A stretch of 64,000 bases of DNA from Geobacteraceae bacterium (GTDB lineage Bacteria; Desulfobacterota; Desulfuromonadia; Geobacterales; Geobacteraceae), in assembly GCA_024281055.1 (NCBI GenBank), contig JAMXLF010000087.1, positions 45,382 to 109,381 of the forward strand, written 5' to 3'. The notes beneath the pieces are model-generated. The model had not been told where the DNA came from. It searched no databases and was given only the letters and a program-made list of their open reading frames with translations. The stretch's first letter is position 1. Each line of letters begins with the position of its first letter. Of the stretch, positions 34,689-45,300 are shown one piece after another. The translations under genes were made by a program, and so were the position numbers.

Positions 34689-37600
34689 ATGCGATTTCTT
34701 GCTGACGGTCCAACAATACCCGATGAGTTGCTAGTTGCAAGAGATGAGGGAAGAGTAATTTTCTTCTGCGGTGCTGGTGTTTCACGTGCCCGCGCAGGGC
34801 TCTTGGATTTTTTTGGCTTGGCTAAAAGAGTAACTGATAGTTTGGGGGTTACCGCCGATGATCCAGTACGAAAACTCATCGATGAAGCAGCGGAGCTAGA
34901 TCTGCGAATTGGGATAAGTGGCCTCATTTCTGCCGACCGAGTTTTCGGTCTTCTTGAACGCGATTTTCTTGTTCGAGAAATAGAAGTCGCGGTTGCAAAT
35001 GCCCTCAAACCAAGGGTAGACATTGACCTTTCAGCACACCAGATTATGCTTGATCTAGCAAGGTTTCCAGACGGTAAGACCAGATTGGTTACAACAAACT
35101 TTGACCTGCTTTTCGAGTCCTGCAACAACTCTCTGCCATATCATAGACCACCTCGATTGCCTGATCCATTACGCCAAGATGAGTTTGAGGGCATCATTCA
35201 TTTACATGGTCATGTAGACAAGGATTACCACAGTGCATATGGTGATGGTTTTGTATTGTCGAGTTCCGCATTTGGTCATGCGTACCTCGCAGATGGCTGG
35301 GCGACTCGGTTTATACAAGCTATTCTGGAAAAATTCATAATTGTTTTTGTTGGTTACGCAGCCGATGATCCGCCTGTTCTGTATCTGCTTGAAGCTCTAA
35401 ACAGGCATCAAAAGCACTCATCAGGGATGTATGCCTTTCAGGCTGGTTCACAAAGTGATGCTGAGGCAAAATGGCGGCATAAGGGTGTTCTCCCGATTGC
35501 CTATGATGATGCTGAAGATCATAAATCGCTCTGGGATACCTTGAGCGCTTGGGCTTGCAGGGCGCAAGATCCCGATGCATGGTACGGTAAAGTCATTGAC
35601 ATGGCTTGCAAAGGACCGAGGGATTTGTCCTCCCACGAAAGAGGCCAAGTAGCTCATATTGTATCAACTCTTGAAGGCGCTAAGAAGTTTGCTGGCTCTG
35701 AAAATCCACTTCCTGCTGAATGGCTGTGCGTCTTTGACCCTGCCATACGTTATCTGAAGCCTGGAACTACCGGTTCCTATCTTGAACGTGAGCCTTTTTT
35801 TGATCCATTTGATGCATATGGTTTGGACAGTGATCCAAAACCTAAAACAATTGATCCTGATGACTATTGGGCAAAAAGAGAGGTTCCGGAAGGTGTATGG
35901 AACTGCTTTGCAGCCACACGAGTTGATCGGCAAAGCTTGTTTGATACGAATTTGGCTTCAATAAAAGGTGCTTCCTCGATTAACGTGCCTAAATTGCTCA
36001 ACAGGTTCCGGCAGCTTGGGTATTGGATTAGCAAGATATGTAGTGAGCCGACGGCTATATGGTGGGCGTCACATCAGACCGGCATCCATCCTGACATTCA
36101 GAGTAGTATCCTTTTTGAACTTGAACGAAAAAAGCAGAATGCGACCCCAGATGTCCGACTAGCTTGGCGTTATGTATTCGAAGCATGGAGAGCACCTAAG
36201 AAGAATTTCCATGATTGGTACCAACTGAAGGCGGCAATAGATATTGATGGCTGGAACGATGCTGCGGTGAGAGAGATCGCTGCGCTCTGGCGACCTTATC
36301 TAAAAATAGGATGGCCGTATACTGGAGGACCGAAACCACCAGAAAACAGCGAAGAAGTCAGCATCAGGAAAATGATAAATCCGGATGTAGAATACCAAGA
36401 ATTTCACGAGAAAGTGGAAATCCCTGATGAGTGCCTTGTAACAGCTCTGCGGGAATTCCGGAAGAATCTGGAAAATGCCGCTTCCCTTGAAAAGGAATTA
36501 GGCACTTACACCTATCTCACTCTCTGCCCTATAGAGCCTGATCCAGATTTGGGAGGAGAGCCATCGGAAAGATACTACGGCATTTCAAATCTATTCCTGT
36601 TCTATGTAGGTCTTTTTAGACGGCTCACTGCGTTAAGTCCGAAGACAGCGAAACAGGAGTATCTTGCTTGGTGGCACGATGATGATAATATCTTTGCTCG
36701 ATTAAGGTTATGGTCAGCTGGTCGCAAAGAACTGTTTTCCGGCTCAGAAGCTGGTCACCTATTTTGCAGTCTTGATGACAACGTCTTTTGGGATGGTCAC
36801 CATCAAAGAGATCTGATGCTGGCTTTGAATGGTAGGTGGAGCGACCTGCCAACGTCATTGCGGATGCGTTTGGAGAGGCGATTGCTTCAAGGGCGATCCC
36901 GTTGGCATGGTGAAGAAAAAACCGAATATGATGTACGTCGAGCGTTCTACTCCTTGAACCGCATCCATTGGCTTGCTGATATGGGGTGCAGTTTCAGTTT
37001 CGATTTACAAGCAGAAAGCAAAATATTGCAGCAGCTTGCGCCTGAATGGCAACGAGAATATTCAGCCAAAGCAGCCGCCTCCATGGAAGGCAGAGGCGGT
37101 CTTGTTGGAACTGACACGGAGCACTCGGAGCTTCTAACGGTGCCATTAGATAACCTTCTGGATAAAGCGAAAGAGCTTAGCGGGCGAGAGTATGAAACGA
37201 TGATAAACAAGGACCCCTTTGCAGGTTTGGCTGCAGAACGACCAGTTCGTGCCTTTTCAGCACTTAAAAGAGCTGCAAAGCGTGATGAATGGCCAGAGTG
37301 GGCGTGGAGGACATTCCTGTATTCACCTGCCAGAGCAAATGATAAACCTCGCTTTTCTGCTGTGGTTGTCGAAACACTTGCAAACTCATCAACCGAATCA
37401 GTCGCAAGGTTTATCCATCCGGCGTCAGAGTGGCTTTTAAAATCGAGTAACACTCTCCTTCGCAGCTATCCAAACCAATTTGAACGGGTCTGGTCGAAGA
37501 TATTGGAAGCACTAAGGTCTACATCAGACCGCCCCACTTCTCTTGCGGTTCAAGGAGATAAGGAACGGGCTTGGGTGACAGAGGCCCTGAATTCGCCAGT

Positions 37601-38516
37601 TGGCAAACTGTCGCAGGTTCTTATGAATGACCCACAAAAGGAAAATTCATCTCGTGGGAAAGGATTCCCAATCCAGTGGACGAGCCATGTTGAAGAGTTG
37701 CTTGCATTGTCAGGTGACCATCGACGGTATGCACTCGTAATATTTATGTTCAATATAAATTGGTTCTTTTTTATCGCGCCCGACTGGACAGAAATAAACC
37801 TTATTTCAGCTCTTAGTAAAGAAGAAGATGACCAACAAGCTTTTTGGGATGGTTTTTTTTGGGGTGCACGGGTTCCAGATGGGAAACTTTATCTGCGCTT
37901 GAAGGCATGCCTGTTAAAGCTTCCTCTGAGTAGGAACCTTATCGGGCGAAGAGAGGGAAACAATTTAGCGGGAATCCTCTTAGCCGGATGGGGAAGTACT
38001 TACAAGAAAACAGGAGAGCGGTACATTACGACCGAGGAAATGCGCACAGTATTACTTCATGCTGATGATAACTTCAGAGGCCAGGTGATTTGGCAGGTAG
38101 AGAGGTTTTGTTTTGATGATAAAAATCAACGCTGGAGACTCCTATTGCCTTTGTTCCTGAAAGAGGTCTGGCCGCGCCAGAAGCTGGCAAAGAGTCCGGC
38201 AATAACTGCGAAGCTATGTAATCTGGCCTTTTCAAATGAAGCCATGTTTCCTGTCGTTGCCGAGGCCATTTTGCCACTGGTAACAAAAATTGAGGATGAA
38301 GGATTTACTTTTCCCCATATCAGAGCTTCACACGAAAAGATTATTCAAAAACACCCTGAGAAAACGCTAGCGCTGCTATGGAATGTTCTTCCCGAATCAG
38401 CAGAGAGATGGCCATATGGGATAGGAGAAGCCTTTTCCAAGATCGAAGAAGCGAAACCATCTTTGAAAAACGATAGGCGACTTGTTGAATTAAAGCGTCG
38501 TTGGAATGCCAGATAG
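34689..38516 (+). CDS. Large SIR2-domain protein, candidate anti-phage defence sirtuin
   Basis: A 1275-residue protein. The N-terminal 300 residues are a SIR2/NADase-like Rossmann domain: VIFFCGAGVSRARAGLLDFF (the GAG(I/V)S NAD loop), LVTTNFDLLFE (TTN(Y/F)D), IIHLHGHVD (catalytic His) and FVGYAADDP. The remaining 950 residues have no recognised domain and look helical and repeat-like, as in the sensor part of Dsr1-type defence-associated sirtuins, which deplete NAD on phage infection. Base composition is visibly more AT-rich than the neighbouring GC-rich operons (for example TTTTTTTTGGGG at 37853-37864), a sign of transfer. It stands alone, flanked by a RAYT and the cus operon. Family placement beyond the SIR2 domain is inferred from size and layout. 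Confidence 0.85.
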   Translation: MRFLADGPTIPDELLVARDEGRVIFFCGAGVSRARAGLLDFFGLAKRVTDSLGVTADDPVRKLIDEAAELDLRIGISGLISADRVFGLLERDFLVREIEVAVANALKPRVDIDLSAHQIMLDLARFPDGKTRLVTTNFDLLFESCNNSLPYHRPPRLPDPLRQDEFEGIIHLHGHVDKDYHSAYGDGFVLSSSAFGHAYLADGWATRFIQAILEKFIIVFVGYAADDPPVLYLLEALNRHQKHSSGMYAFQAGSQSDAEAKWRHKGVLPIAYDDAEDHKSLWDTLSAWACRAQDPDAWYGKVIDMACKGPRDLSSHERGQVAHIVSTLEGAKKFAGSENPLPAEWLCVFDPAIRYLKPGTTGSYLEREPFFDPFDAYGLDSDPKPKTIDPDDYWAKREVPEGVWNCFAATRVDRQSLFDTNLASIKGASSINVPKLLNRFRQLGYWISKICSEPTAIWWASHQTGIHPDIQSSILFELERKKQNATPDVRLAWRYVFEAWRAPKKNFHDWYQLKAAIDIDGWNDAAVREIAALWRPYLKIGWPYTGGPKPPENSEEVSIRKMINPDVEYQEFHEKVEIPDECLVTALREFRKNLENAASLEKELGTYTYLTLCPIEPDPDLGGEPSERYYGISNLFLFYVGLFRRLTALSPKTAKQEYLAWWHDDDNIFARLRLWSAGRKELFSGSEAGHLFCSLDDNVFWDGHHQRDLMLALNGRWSDLPTSLRMRLERRLLQGRSRWHGEEKTEYDVRRAFYSLNRIHWLADMGCSFSFDLQAESKILQQLAPEWQREYSAKAAASMEGRGGLVGTDTEHSELLTVPLDNLLDKAKELSGREYETMINKDPFAGLAAERPVRAFSALKRAAKRDEWPEWAWRTFLYSPARANDKPRFSAVVVETLANSSTESVARFIHPASEWLLKSSNTLLRSYPNQFERVWSKILEALRSTSDRPTSLAVQGDKERAWVTEALNSPVGKLSQVLMNDPQKENSSRGKGFPIQWTSHVEELLALSGDHRRYALVIFMFNINWFFFIAPDWTEINLISALSKEEDDQQAFWDGFFWGARVPDGKLYLRLKACLLKLPLSRNLIGRREGNNLAGILLAGWGSTYKKTGERYITTEEMRTVLLHADDNFRGQVIWQVERFCFDDKNQRWRLLLPLFLKEVWPRQKLAKSPAITAKLCNLAFSNEAMFPVVAEAILPLVTKIEDEGFTFPHIRASHEKIIQKHPEKTLALLWNVLPESAERWPYGIGEAFSKIEEAKPSLKNDRRLVELKRRWNAR

Positions 38517-38883
38517 TAAGTTGCCTTGAATCCGCTCTTATAGTTAGCCGCTTTTATGGTGATTCTAAAAAATCCATCATCATATGGGCCTCCTTCATCT
38601 CTATCGCAATTACGAACGGTGCTATCAGCGTGAAATGCCTCGCCCCGCTCCTTGGCCAGCGCTAGGCGGTGCCGCTAACCGGTCGTCTGTTTCGCCTGCC
38701 TGTAGAATATCCTACATGTGTCTGTACACTATTCTCCACCCGCCTCTTCATTCCATCGGCCCTCCTTTTGTAAAGCCCTGCTATTTTAACTGGTTAAACG
38801 CAAGCCGGTGGATTGGCACGCTCGTTGTATTTACTCCGTCACGTTGGCGAGCGAATCCACAAGCAGCCCCGAGGGTAGTGGTT
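38517..38883 (+). other. 367-base intergenic region before the cus operon
   Basis: No gene seen. The composition shifts from AT-rich (SIR2 side) to mixed. It contains a sigma-54-like site at 38813-38828 and no clear repeat or riboswitch. Confidence 0.5.
38813..38828 (+). promoter_or_regulatory. Sigma-54-like promoter for the cus-type operon
   Basis: TTGGCACGCTCGTTGT has the ideal TTGGCACG -24 box and TTG of the -12 box, with GG at 38815-38816 and GT rather than the expected GC ten bases later. It is 56 bases before the first gene. The mismatch at the -12 makes it tentative. Confidence 0.4.
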
Positions 38884-39285
38884 ATGAAGAAGAAAAACGT
38901 CATCAATATCGCTTTGCTCCTGACGGTCATCGCACTGCTGGTAACCGGTGCCATGTTCGTCCGCATCAGGCCCATTGCGGACAGGGTGGCGGTACTCAGC
39001 ACAACCGGCATGACCTGCCAGAAATGTGGCAGTGCCATAGAGCGGGTGCTCCGGGCGAATAACGGCGTGGCTGGGGTGGAGATCGACCTGGCCGGCAGCC
39101 GGGTGATCGTGGCATACGATTCGAAAACGACGGGCCCGGCAGTCATCTCATCGACGGTCGGCTGCCTGGGATACCGGAACAGCGTCGCCAATTGTCTGAG
39201 CGCCGAGCAGTACCGGAAGCTCACCGGCAAGGACCCGGAAAATGGGCAAGCGGGGTGCGGCATCTGTTGTACCCCCGGGAAATGA
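38884..39285 (+). CDS. Membrane-anchored heavy-metal-associated (HMA) domain protein
   Basis: A 133-residue protein. One N-terminal membrane helix (VINIALLLTVIALLVTGAMF) is followed by a periplasmic ferredoxin-like HMA fold with the metal site GMTCQKCGSAIERVL and beta strands VAGVEIDLAGSRVIVAYDSK. The C-terminus adds cysteines in QAGCGICCTPGK. It resembles MerP/CopZ-like metallochaperones and would hand Cu or a similar ion to the CusCBA-type pump encoded just downstream. The long frame upstream to 38584 is not supported; the ATG at 38884 begins the membrane helix. Confidence 0.82.
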   Translation: MKKKNVINIALLLTVIALLVTGAMFVRIRPIADRVAVLSTTGMTCQKCGSAIERVLRANNGVAGVEIDLAGSRVIVAYDSKTTGPAVISSTVGCLGYRNSVANCLSAEQYRKLTGKDPENGQAGCGICCTPGK

Positions 39286-39396
39286 GGCCGCGTGAAGCGG
39301 CCGAATTCTGAAAAAAGGGAAAATCGTTGTAGAATCTGAAGAGATGACTACCTGTAAAGGTAAGCATTCAGCAGATTCCTGATTGCAGGAGTGCTC

Positions 39397-40671
39397 ATGA
39401 GATCGTGCCGTACCTTTCTGCTTGTACTCTCATTCTCGCTGGCAATGCTCATACCCGCCATGGCGGAAGAACCTCCGCCTGCGGAAGACCTCTCTCGGCT
39501 GATCGCCACCGCCATCGCCAACAACCCTGAGCTGAAGGCATCCGAGGCCCGCTGGCAGATGTTCAGAAACAGGGTGCTTCACGAGGGGCGTCTGGACGAC
39601 CCGATGCTGATGCTGAAAATTCAGAATGGCATCCTTTCTGATCCGTTCAATTTCCGTAAAGACCCCATGACCCAGAAGGTGATCGGGATCAGCCAACTCA
39701 TCCCCTTTTGGGGAAAACGGGACCTCAGGAGCGAGGTGGCGTCACAGGAAGCCGAGGCGTACCGCTGGCAGGTGGAGGAGCGCAAGCTTGAGCTGCGCAG
39801 GATGGTCACCGAGGCGTACTACCAGATTTACTTTGCCGAGCGGTCCCTGGAGGTGGTGGACAAGAACGGCAGGATCCTCGACGACTTCGTCACCCTGGCT
39901 GAAACCAAGTATGCCGTTGGGCAGGGTACGCAGCAGGATGTCTTCAAGGCGCAGGTGGAACGCTCGAAGCTTCTCGACATGCGCATCTCCCTGGAACAGC
40001 AGCGCAGGAGCCTGCAGGCGGCCCTCAATGCCCTGCTCTACAGGCCGGCGGAGACTCCGGTCGGTGCAATTCCCGATTTCGACACCAAACCGATCGCCGT
40101 TTCTCCCGAAGAGCTGCGCAGGCTCGCTGCGGAAAATCGCCCTCTGCTCAAGAGCCTCAACGCGCTGATCGACAAGGGAAAGGCGGGGCACAAGCTGGCG
40201 GAGAAAGAGTTCTACCCCGATTTCAACGTCTCCTTCGAATACATGCAGCGGGATCGCTTCGAGGGGAGCAACGGCGATGACATGTACTCCCTGGGCGTGA
40301 CCTTCAACCTCCCCGTTTTCCGGCACCACCGCCACGAGATGGTGGCGGAGGCGGATTCCAGTGTCCGGATGGCCACCGAAGAGCTGAACAGTACCAGGAA
40401 CAGCATCGATGCCGGCATTGCCGACCTGCTGGCCCAGATGGAGCGGCGGAAGAAGCTGGCCGAGCTTTACAGGACCGGCATCATCCCCCAGGCCGAGCAA
40501 TCCCTGGAATCGGCTACCATCGGTTATCGGGTCAACAAGGTCGATTTCCTGACGCTGCTGGACAGTCGGGTTACGCTCTTCAACTATGAGCGGGAGCTTT
40601 ACGATTCCTTGGCTGATTACCAGATGAAGAAGGCGCAGCTTGAGGCGTTAGTAGGGAAAGAGTTGCTGTAA
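39397..40671 (+). CDS. cusC: TolC-family outer-membrane efflux protein (CusC-like)
   Basis: A 424-residue channel. ATG at 39397 has CAGGAG five bases ahead, and MRSCRTFLLVLSFSLAMLIP is the signal peptide (cleavage near AMAEE). Two OEP repeats are apparent; LIATAIANNPELKASEARWQ starts the first and SLNALIDKGKAGHKLAEKEF the second, with the barrel strand sequence DFNVSFEYMQRDRF. The last part, QAEQSLESATIGYRVNKVDF, is typical of Cus/Czc C-type proteins. It is the outer-membrane partner of the adaptor and pump that follow; a 200-base gap with no recognised gene separates it from the adaptor. Confidence 0.9.
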   Translation: MRSCRTFLLVLSFSLAMLIPAMAEEPPPAEDLSRLIATAIANNPELKASEARWQMFRNRVLHEGRLDDPMLMLKIQNGILSDPFNFRKDPMTQKVIGISQLIPFWGKRDLRSEVASQEAEAYRWQVEERKLELRRMVTEAYYQIYFAERSLEVVDKNGRILDDFVTLAETKYAVGQGTQQDVFKAQVERSKLLDMRISLEQQRRSLQAALNALLYRPAETPVGAIPDFDTKPIAVSPEELRRLAAENRPLLKSLNALIDKGKAGHKLAEKEFYPDFNVSFEYMQRDRFEGSNGDDMYSLGVTFNLPVFRHHRHEMVAEADSSVRMATEELNSTRNSIDAGIADLLAQMERRKKLAELYRTGIIPQAEQSLESATIGYRVNKVDFLTLLDSRVTLFNYERELYDSLADYQMKKAQLEALVGKELL

Positions 40672-40875
40672 GGGCGGGTGCGGTCTTCCGACCATCTCGC
40701 CGCCGTGTCCTCGAAGCCCCGCTTTAACGTAGCGCTGTTTATGCCCTGTGGGTACTACGCCTCAGCGAAGCTTCTTGCGGGCCGGCGACGATCTGGCCGA
40801 AATCTCGCGCCCGTTTGGAAGCGCCTCAAGGGTTCAGTTTGTAGCTCGAAAGTCGAATAAACACGAGGATTGACC

Positions 40876-42213
40876 ATGAAGTCTACCAAGATAGTGATAC
40901 CGATAGTGATCCTTCTCGTCGTTGCCGCCAGCGGTGGCTACTACCTGTGGCACCGGCACCAGGCCGGCAAGGGGGCGCAGGAGGCCACGCATGGCCAGCA
41001 AGGAAAAGAGCTCTACACCTGCCCGATGCATCCCTTCATCATCAAGGACACGCCGGGGGCCTGCCCCATCTGCGGGATGACGCTGGTGAAGAAGATCGAA
41101 TCCCCGCAGGCGGGGGGCAACGAGGCGGAGATGGTGGCGCACGTCGCGCTGTCTCCGACCCAGATGGTTCTGGCAAATGTTGCCACCACCGAGGCGAAGA
41201 CGATGTCCCTCAGCAAGGAGATCGCCGCTACCGGCATCGTTCAGTACGACCAATCCCGGCAGGCGAAAGTCACCGCCTGGGTGGCGGGGCGCATCGACCG
41301 GCTCCATGTGAACAAGGTCGGCGACTACGTCTCCAAAAGCAGACCCGTGGCCGAGGTCTATTCCCCCGATCTCGTATCTGCCCAGCAGGAGTATCTCCTC
41401 GCCCTGAAAAGTCGGGAGCAGTTCAAGAGCTCCCCCATTCAATCCATCTCCCAGGGGGGGGAAGGGTTGGTCGCCTCCGCCCGGCAGAGGCTGAAGCTGA
41501 TGGGCGTGAAGGATGAGCAGATCGCCGGTCTGGAAAAGGCGGGCCAGCCCAACATCCGCCTCCCCATCTATACTCCGCTCTCCGGCATAGTGATCGAAAA
41601 GATCGCCCTGGAGGGGCAGTACGTGAACGTGGGCGATCCGCTCTTCAACATTGCCGACCTTTCCTCCGTCTGGGTGGAGGTGGAGGTCTACGAAAACGAG
41701 TTCCCCAACATCAAGATCGGCCAGAGGGTGGACATCGTATCTCAGTCATACCCCGGTAAGACGTTTCGGGGGAGGGTGGCGTTCATCTACCCGTTCCTTG
41801 ACCCGAAAACGCGAACGGTCAAGGTGCGGGTGGAGATCCCCAACCCGGGTCTGAAGCTGAAACCGGACATGTTCGTCAATGCCACCGTAAAAGTTGCGCT
41901 CAGCACTTCCATCGTCGTACCGGTATCGGCGGTGATGGACACCGGCCAGCGCCAGGTGGTCTGGGTGGAGACGAAGCCGGGGATGTTCGAGCCCCGTGAC
42001 GTGAAGGTCGGAGCGCGCAGCGGTGACAACGTCCAGATCATCTCCGGCCTGAAGGCCGGGGAGAAGGTCGCGTCGAGCGGCGGCTACCTCATCGATTCCG
42101 AGGCCCAGCTGAAGGGTGGCGGGGGCGGCCATGAGGGGATGCCGGGGATGAAGATGGAGGAGAAGGCTCCGACGCCTGTTGCGCCTAAGAAGAAAGATGA
42201 AATGAAGATGTGA
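40876..42213 (+). CDS. cusB: RND efflux periplasmic adaptor with heavy-metal-binding domain (CusB-like)
   Basis: A 445-residue membrane fusion protein. An N-terminal anchor (IVIPIVILLVVAASGGYYLW) is followed by the heavy-metal-binding domain YTCPMHPFIIKDTPGACPIC ending GMTLVKK, a motif found in copper/silver adaptors. The lipoyl and hairpin part starts VTAWVAGRIDRLHVNKVGDY and includes LPIYTPLSGIVIEKIALEGQ, then the barrel domain. The C-terminal tail GGGHEGMPGMKMEEKAPTPV is Met/His-rich, a possible extra metal site. The ATG at 40876 is preferred to the TTG at 40870. Preceding 40672-40875 is GC-rich sequence without a gene. Confidence 0.92.
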   Translation: MKSTKIVIPIVILLVVAASGGYYLWHRHQAGKGAQEATHGQQGKELYTCPMHPFIIKDTPGACPICGMTLVKKIESPQAGGNEAEMVAHVALSPTQMVLANVATTEAKTMSLSKEIAATGIVQYDQSRQAKVTAWVAGRIDRLHVNKVGDYVSKSRPVAEVYSPDLVSAQQEYLLALKSREQFKSSPIQSISQGGEGLVASARQRLKLMGVKDEQIAGLEKAGQPNIRLPIYTPLSGIVIEKIALEGQYVNVGDPLFNIADLSSVWVEVEVYENEFPNIKIGQRVDIVSQSYPGKTFRGRVAFIYPFLDPKTRTVKVRVEIPNPGLKLKPDMFVNATVKVALSTSIVVPVSAVMDTGQRQVVWVETKPGMFEPRDVKVGARSGDNVQIISGLKAGEKVASSGGYLIDSEAQLKGGGGGHEGMPGMKMEEKAPTPVAPKKKDEMKM

Positions 42214-42220
42214 TTTTTAT

Positions 42221-42308
42221 CCCTCACCCGGCCTCCGGCCACCCTCTCCCAAGGGGAGAGGGTATACTGGAAACTCCCTCTCCCTCTGGGAGAGGGTTGG
42301 GGTGAGGG
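42221..42308. repeat. Nested palindrome between cusB and cusA
   Basis: Outer arms CCCTCACCC (42221-42229) and GGGTGAGGG (42300-42308) enclose a perfect inner hairpin ACCCTCTCCC/GGGAGAGGGT (42241-42263) and a second CCCTCTCCCTCTGGGAGAGG hairpin. A widespread multicopy intergenic repeat type. Confidence 0.75.
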
Positions 42309-42322
42309 GAAAAGGTACATGT

Positions 42323-45300
42323 ATGATCGAACGCATAATCGACTATTCCGCCCGCAACCGCGTCATCATTCTGATGATCTTCGCCCTGGTGATCGCTGTC
42401 GGCATCTGGGCGGTCTACAAGACGCCGGTGGATGCGATTCCCGACCTCTCCGACAACCAGGTGATCGTCTTTACCGACTACCCCGGCCGCTCGCCGCAGG
42501 TGGTGGAGGACCAGGTGACCTACCCCCTGGCGGTGAACCTCCAGGGGCTCCCCCAGGTCAAGGCGGTGCGGGCCTCTTCGGCCTTCGGCTTCTCGATGAT
42601 CTACGTGATCTTCGAGGACAAGGCGGACATCTACTGGGCACGGACCCGGGTCCTGGAGCGGCTCAACTACGCCTCGTCGCTCCTGCCGCCGGGGGTGACT
42701 CCGACGCTGGGGCCGGACGGCACCGGTGTCGGCCACGTATACTGGTATACCCTGGAAGGGAAGGGGTATGACCTGGAGCAGCTCCGGACGCTGCAGGACT
42801 GGTTCGTCCGCTACCAGCTGAACACCGTTCCCGGCGTGGCCGAGGTGGCCTCCATCGGCGGCTTCGTCCGGGAGTACCAGATCGACCTCGATCCCAACAA
42901 GCTCTTCGCCTACAGCATCAAGATCGGTGACGTGATGGAGGCGGTCAAGCGCTCCAACAAGGATGTCGGGGGAAGGCTCCTGGAAAAGGCGGACGCCGAG
43001 TACCTTATCCGGGGCGAGGGATACGTCAAGTCGGCCAAGGACCTGGAGGACATCGTTGTCGGTGCCGACATGCGGGGCACGCCGATCTATCTGAAAAACC
43101 TCGGCACGGTTCAGCTGGGCGGCGAGATCCGGCGCGGTCTCCTCGACCTGAACGGCGAAGGTGAACGGGTCGGCGGGATCATCGTCATGCGCTACGGGGA
43201 GAACGCCAAGGATGTCATCGACCGGGTGCAGGAGAAGATCGCGGCCCTGGAGAAGGGGCTCCCGCCGGGAGTCCGTATCGTGGCACGCTATGACCGCTCC
43301 GACCTGATCGAGCGGGCCATCCATACCCTGAAGCGGGCACTCACCGAGGAATCGGTCGTCGTGTCGCTGGTGGTGCTGGTCTTCCTCCTCCACTTCCAGA
43401 GCGCCCTGGTGATCGTCCTCACCCTTCCCATCGCGGTCCTCTTTGCCTTCATCACCATGAAGCTCCTCGGGGTCACCTCCAATATCATGTCGCTCGGGGG
43501 GATCGCCATTGCCATCGGCGTCCTGGTGGATGCCGGGGTCATCATGGTGGAGAACTGCTACCGGCACCTCTCGGAGCTTTCCCCCGAGGAGCGGAAGGAG
43601 AAGCGGCTGGAGGTGATCATCGCCTCGGCAAAGCAGGTGGGACGCGCCATCTTCTTTTCGCTCGCGATCATCGTCCTCTCCTTCGTGCCGGTCTTTCTCC
43701 TGGAGGGACAGGGGGGGAAACTCTTCCATCCCCTCGCCTTCACCAAGACCTTTTCCATGGTCGGTTCGGCCATCATCGCCATCACCCTGGTGCCGGTCCT
43801 CATGTACTACTTCATGCGGGGGAAGATGCCGCCGGAGAGCGCCAATCCCGTATCCTCCTTCTTCATCCGGCTCTACTCGCCGGTGATCCGCTGGGTGCTC
43901 AAGTACAAAAAGACCACCATCCTCCTCAATTTCGTCGCCCTTGCACTCGCAGTCTTCATCCTGTTCTTCCGGCTCGGGAGCGAGTTCATGCCCCCCCTCG
44001 ACGAGGGGTCGCTCCTTTACATGCCGGTCACGCTCCCCAACGTCTCCATCACCGAGGCGAAGCGCCTCATCCAAGTGCAGGACGCCATCATCAAGAGTTT
44101 CCCCGAGGTGGAGCACGTGCTGGGGAAGGTGGGGCGGGCGGAGACCTCCACTGACCCGGCGCCGGTCTCCATGTTCGAGAGTATCATCATTCTCAAGCCC
44201 AAGGAGAAGTGGCGCCCCGGCATCACCAAGGCGGACATCGTCTCGGAACTGGACGGGAAGCTCCAGATCCCCGGGGTGCGCAACGGCTGGACCCAGCCGA
44301 TCATCAACCGGATCAACATGCTCTCCACCGGGGTGCGGACCGACCTTGGGGTGAAGATATTCGGCAATGACCTGAACGTCCTCAAGGACCTGGCGGTGCA
44401 GGCGGAGGGGATACTCAAGACCGTCCCCGGCGCTGCCGACGTGGTGGCAGAGCGGGTGACCGGCGGGAATTACATCGACATCGACGTGGATCGTGAGGCG
44501 GCGGCCCGTTACGGGGCCAACATCGGCGATATCCAGGACGTGATCGAGACGGCGCTCGGCGGGGAAATGTTGACCACTGCCGTCATGGGGCGCGACCGCT
44601 TTCCGATCCGGATCCGCTACCTGCGCGACTACCGGGACAACATCCCCGAAATCCAGCGGATGCTTGTTTCGGGGATGAATGGCGCTCAGGTGCCCCTGTC
44701 GCTGGTCACGAAGCTGAAGGTGTCCACCGGCGCCCCCGAGATCAACAGCGAGGGGGGGCTCCTGCGCTCCATCGTCTTCCTCAACGTGCGCGGCCGCGAC
44801 ATGGGGGGCTTCGTCACCGTGGCGAAAAAGGTCCTGGAGAAGCAGCTGAAGCTCCCCCCCGGCTACTACGTCGGCTGGTCGGGACAGTGGGAGAACCAGG
44901 TCCGGATGGAGCAGCGGATGAAACTCCTCGTACCGATGGGACTCGTCATCATCTTCGTTCTGCTCTACTTCACCTTCCACTCGGCCCTGGAGGCCTCCAT
45001 GGTCATGCTCTCGGTCCCCTTCGCCCTGGTGGGCGGCGTGTTCATGGTCTATATGTTGAATTACAACCTGTCGACGGCGGTCTGGGTCGGCTTCATCGCC
45101 CTCTACGGGGTGGCGGTGGAGACGGGGGTGGTGATGGTGATCTATCTCCACGAGGCCCTGGACAAGCGGCTCCTCAAGGGGCCGGTGACCGAGCGGGATA
45201 TCTATGAGGCAACGTTCGAGGGGGCGGTGCTGCGGCTGCGGCCGAAGCTCATGACCGTGGCCGTGGCCCTCATCGGCCTCGTACCAATCATGTGGTCAAG

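Noticed and set aside
42224..45151. 975-codon minus-strand open frame opposite cusA
   Set aside because: The plus strand holds an intact CusA with all family motifs. The antisense frame is rich in His, Asp, Glu and Arg, the pattern of GC-biased shadow frames.
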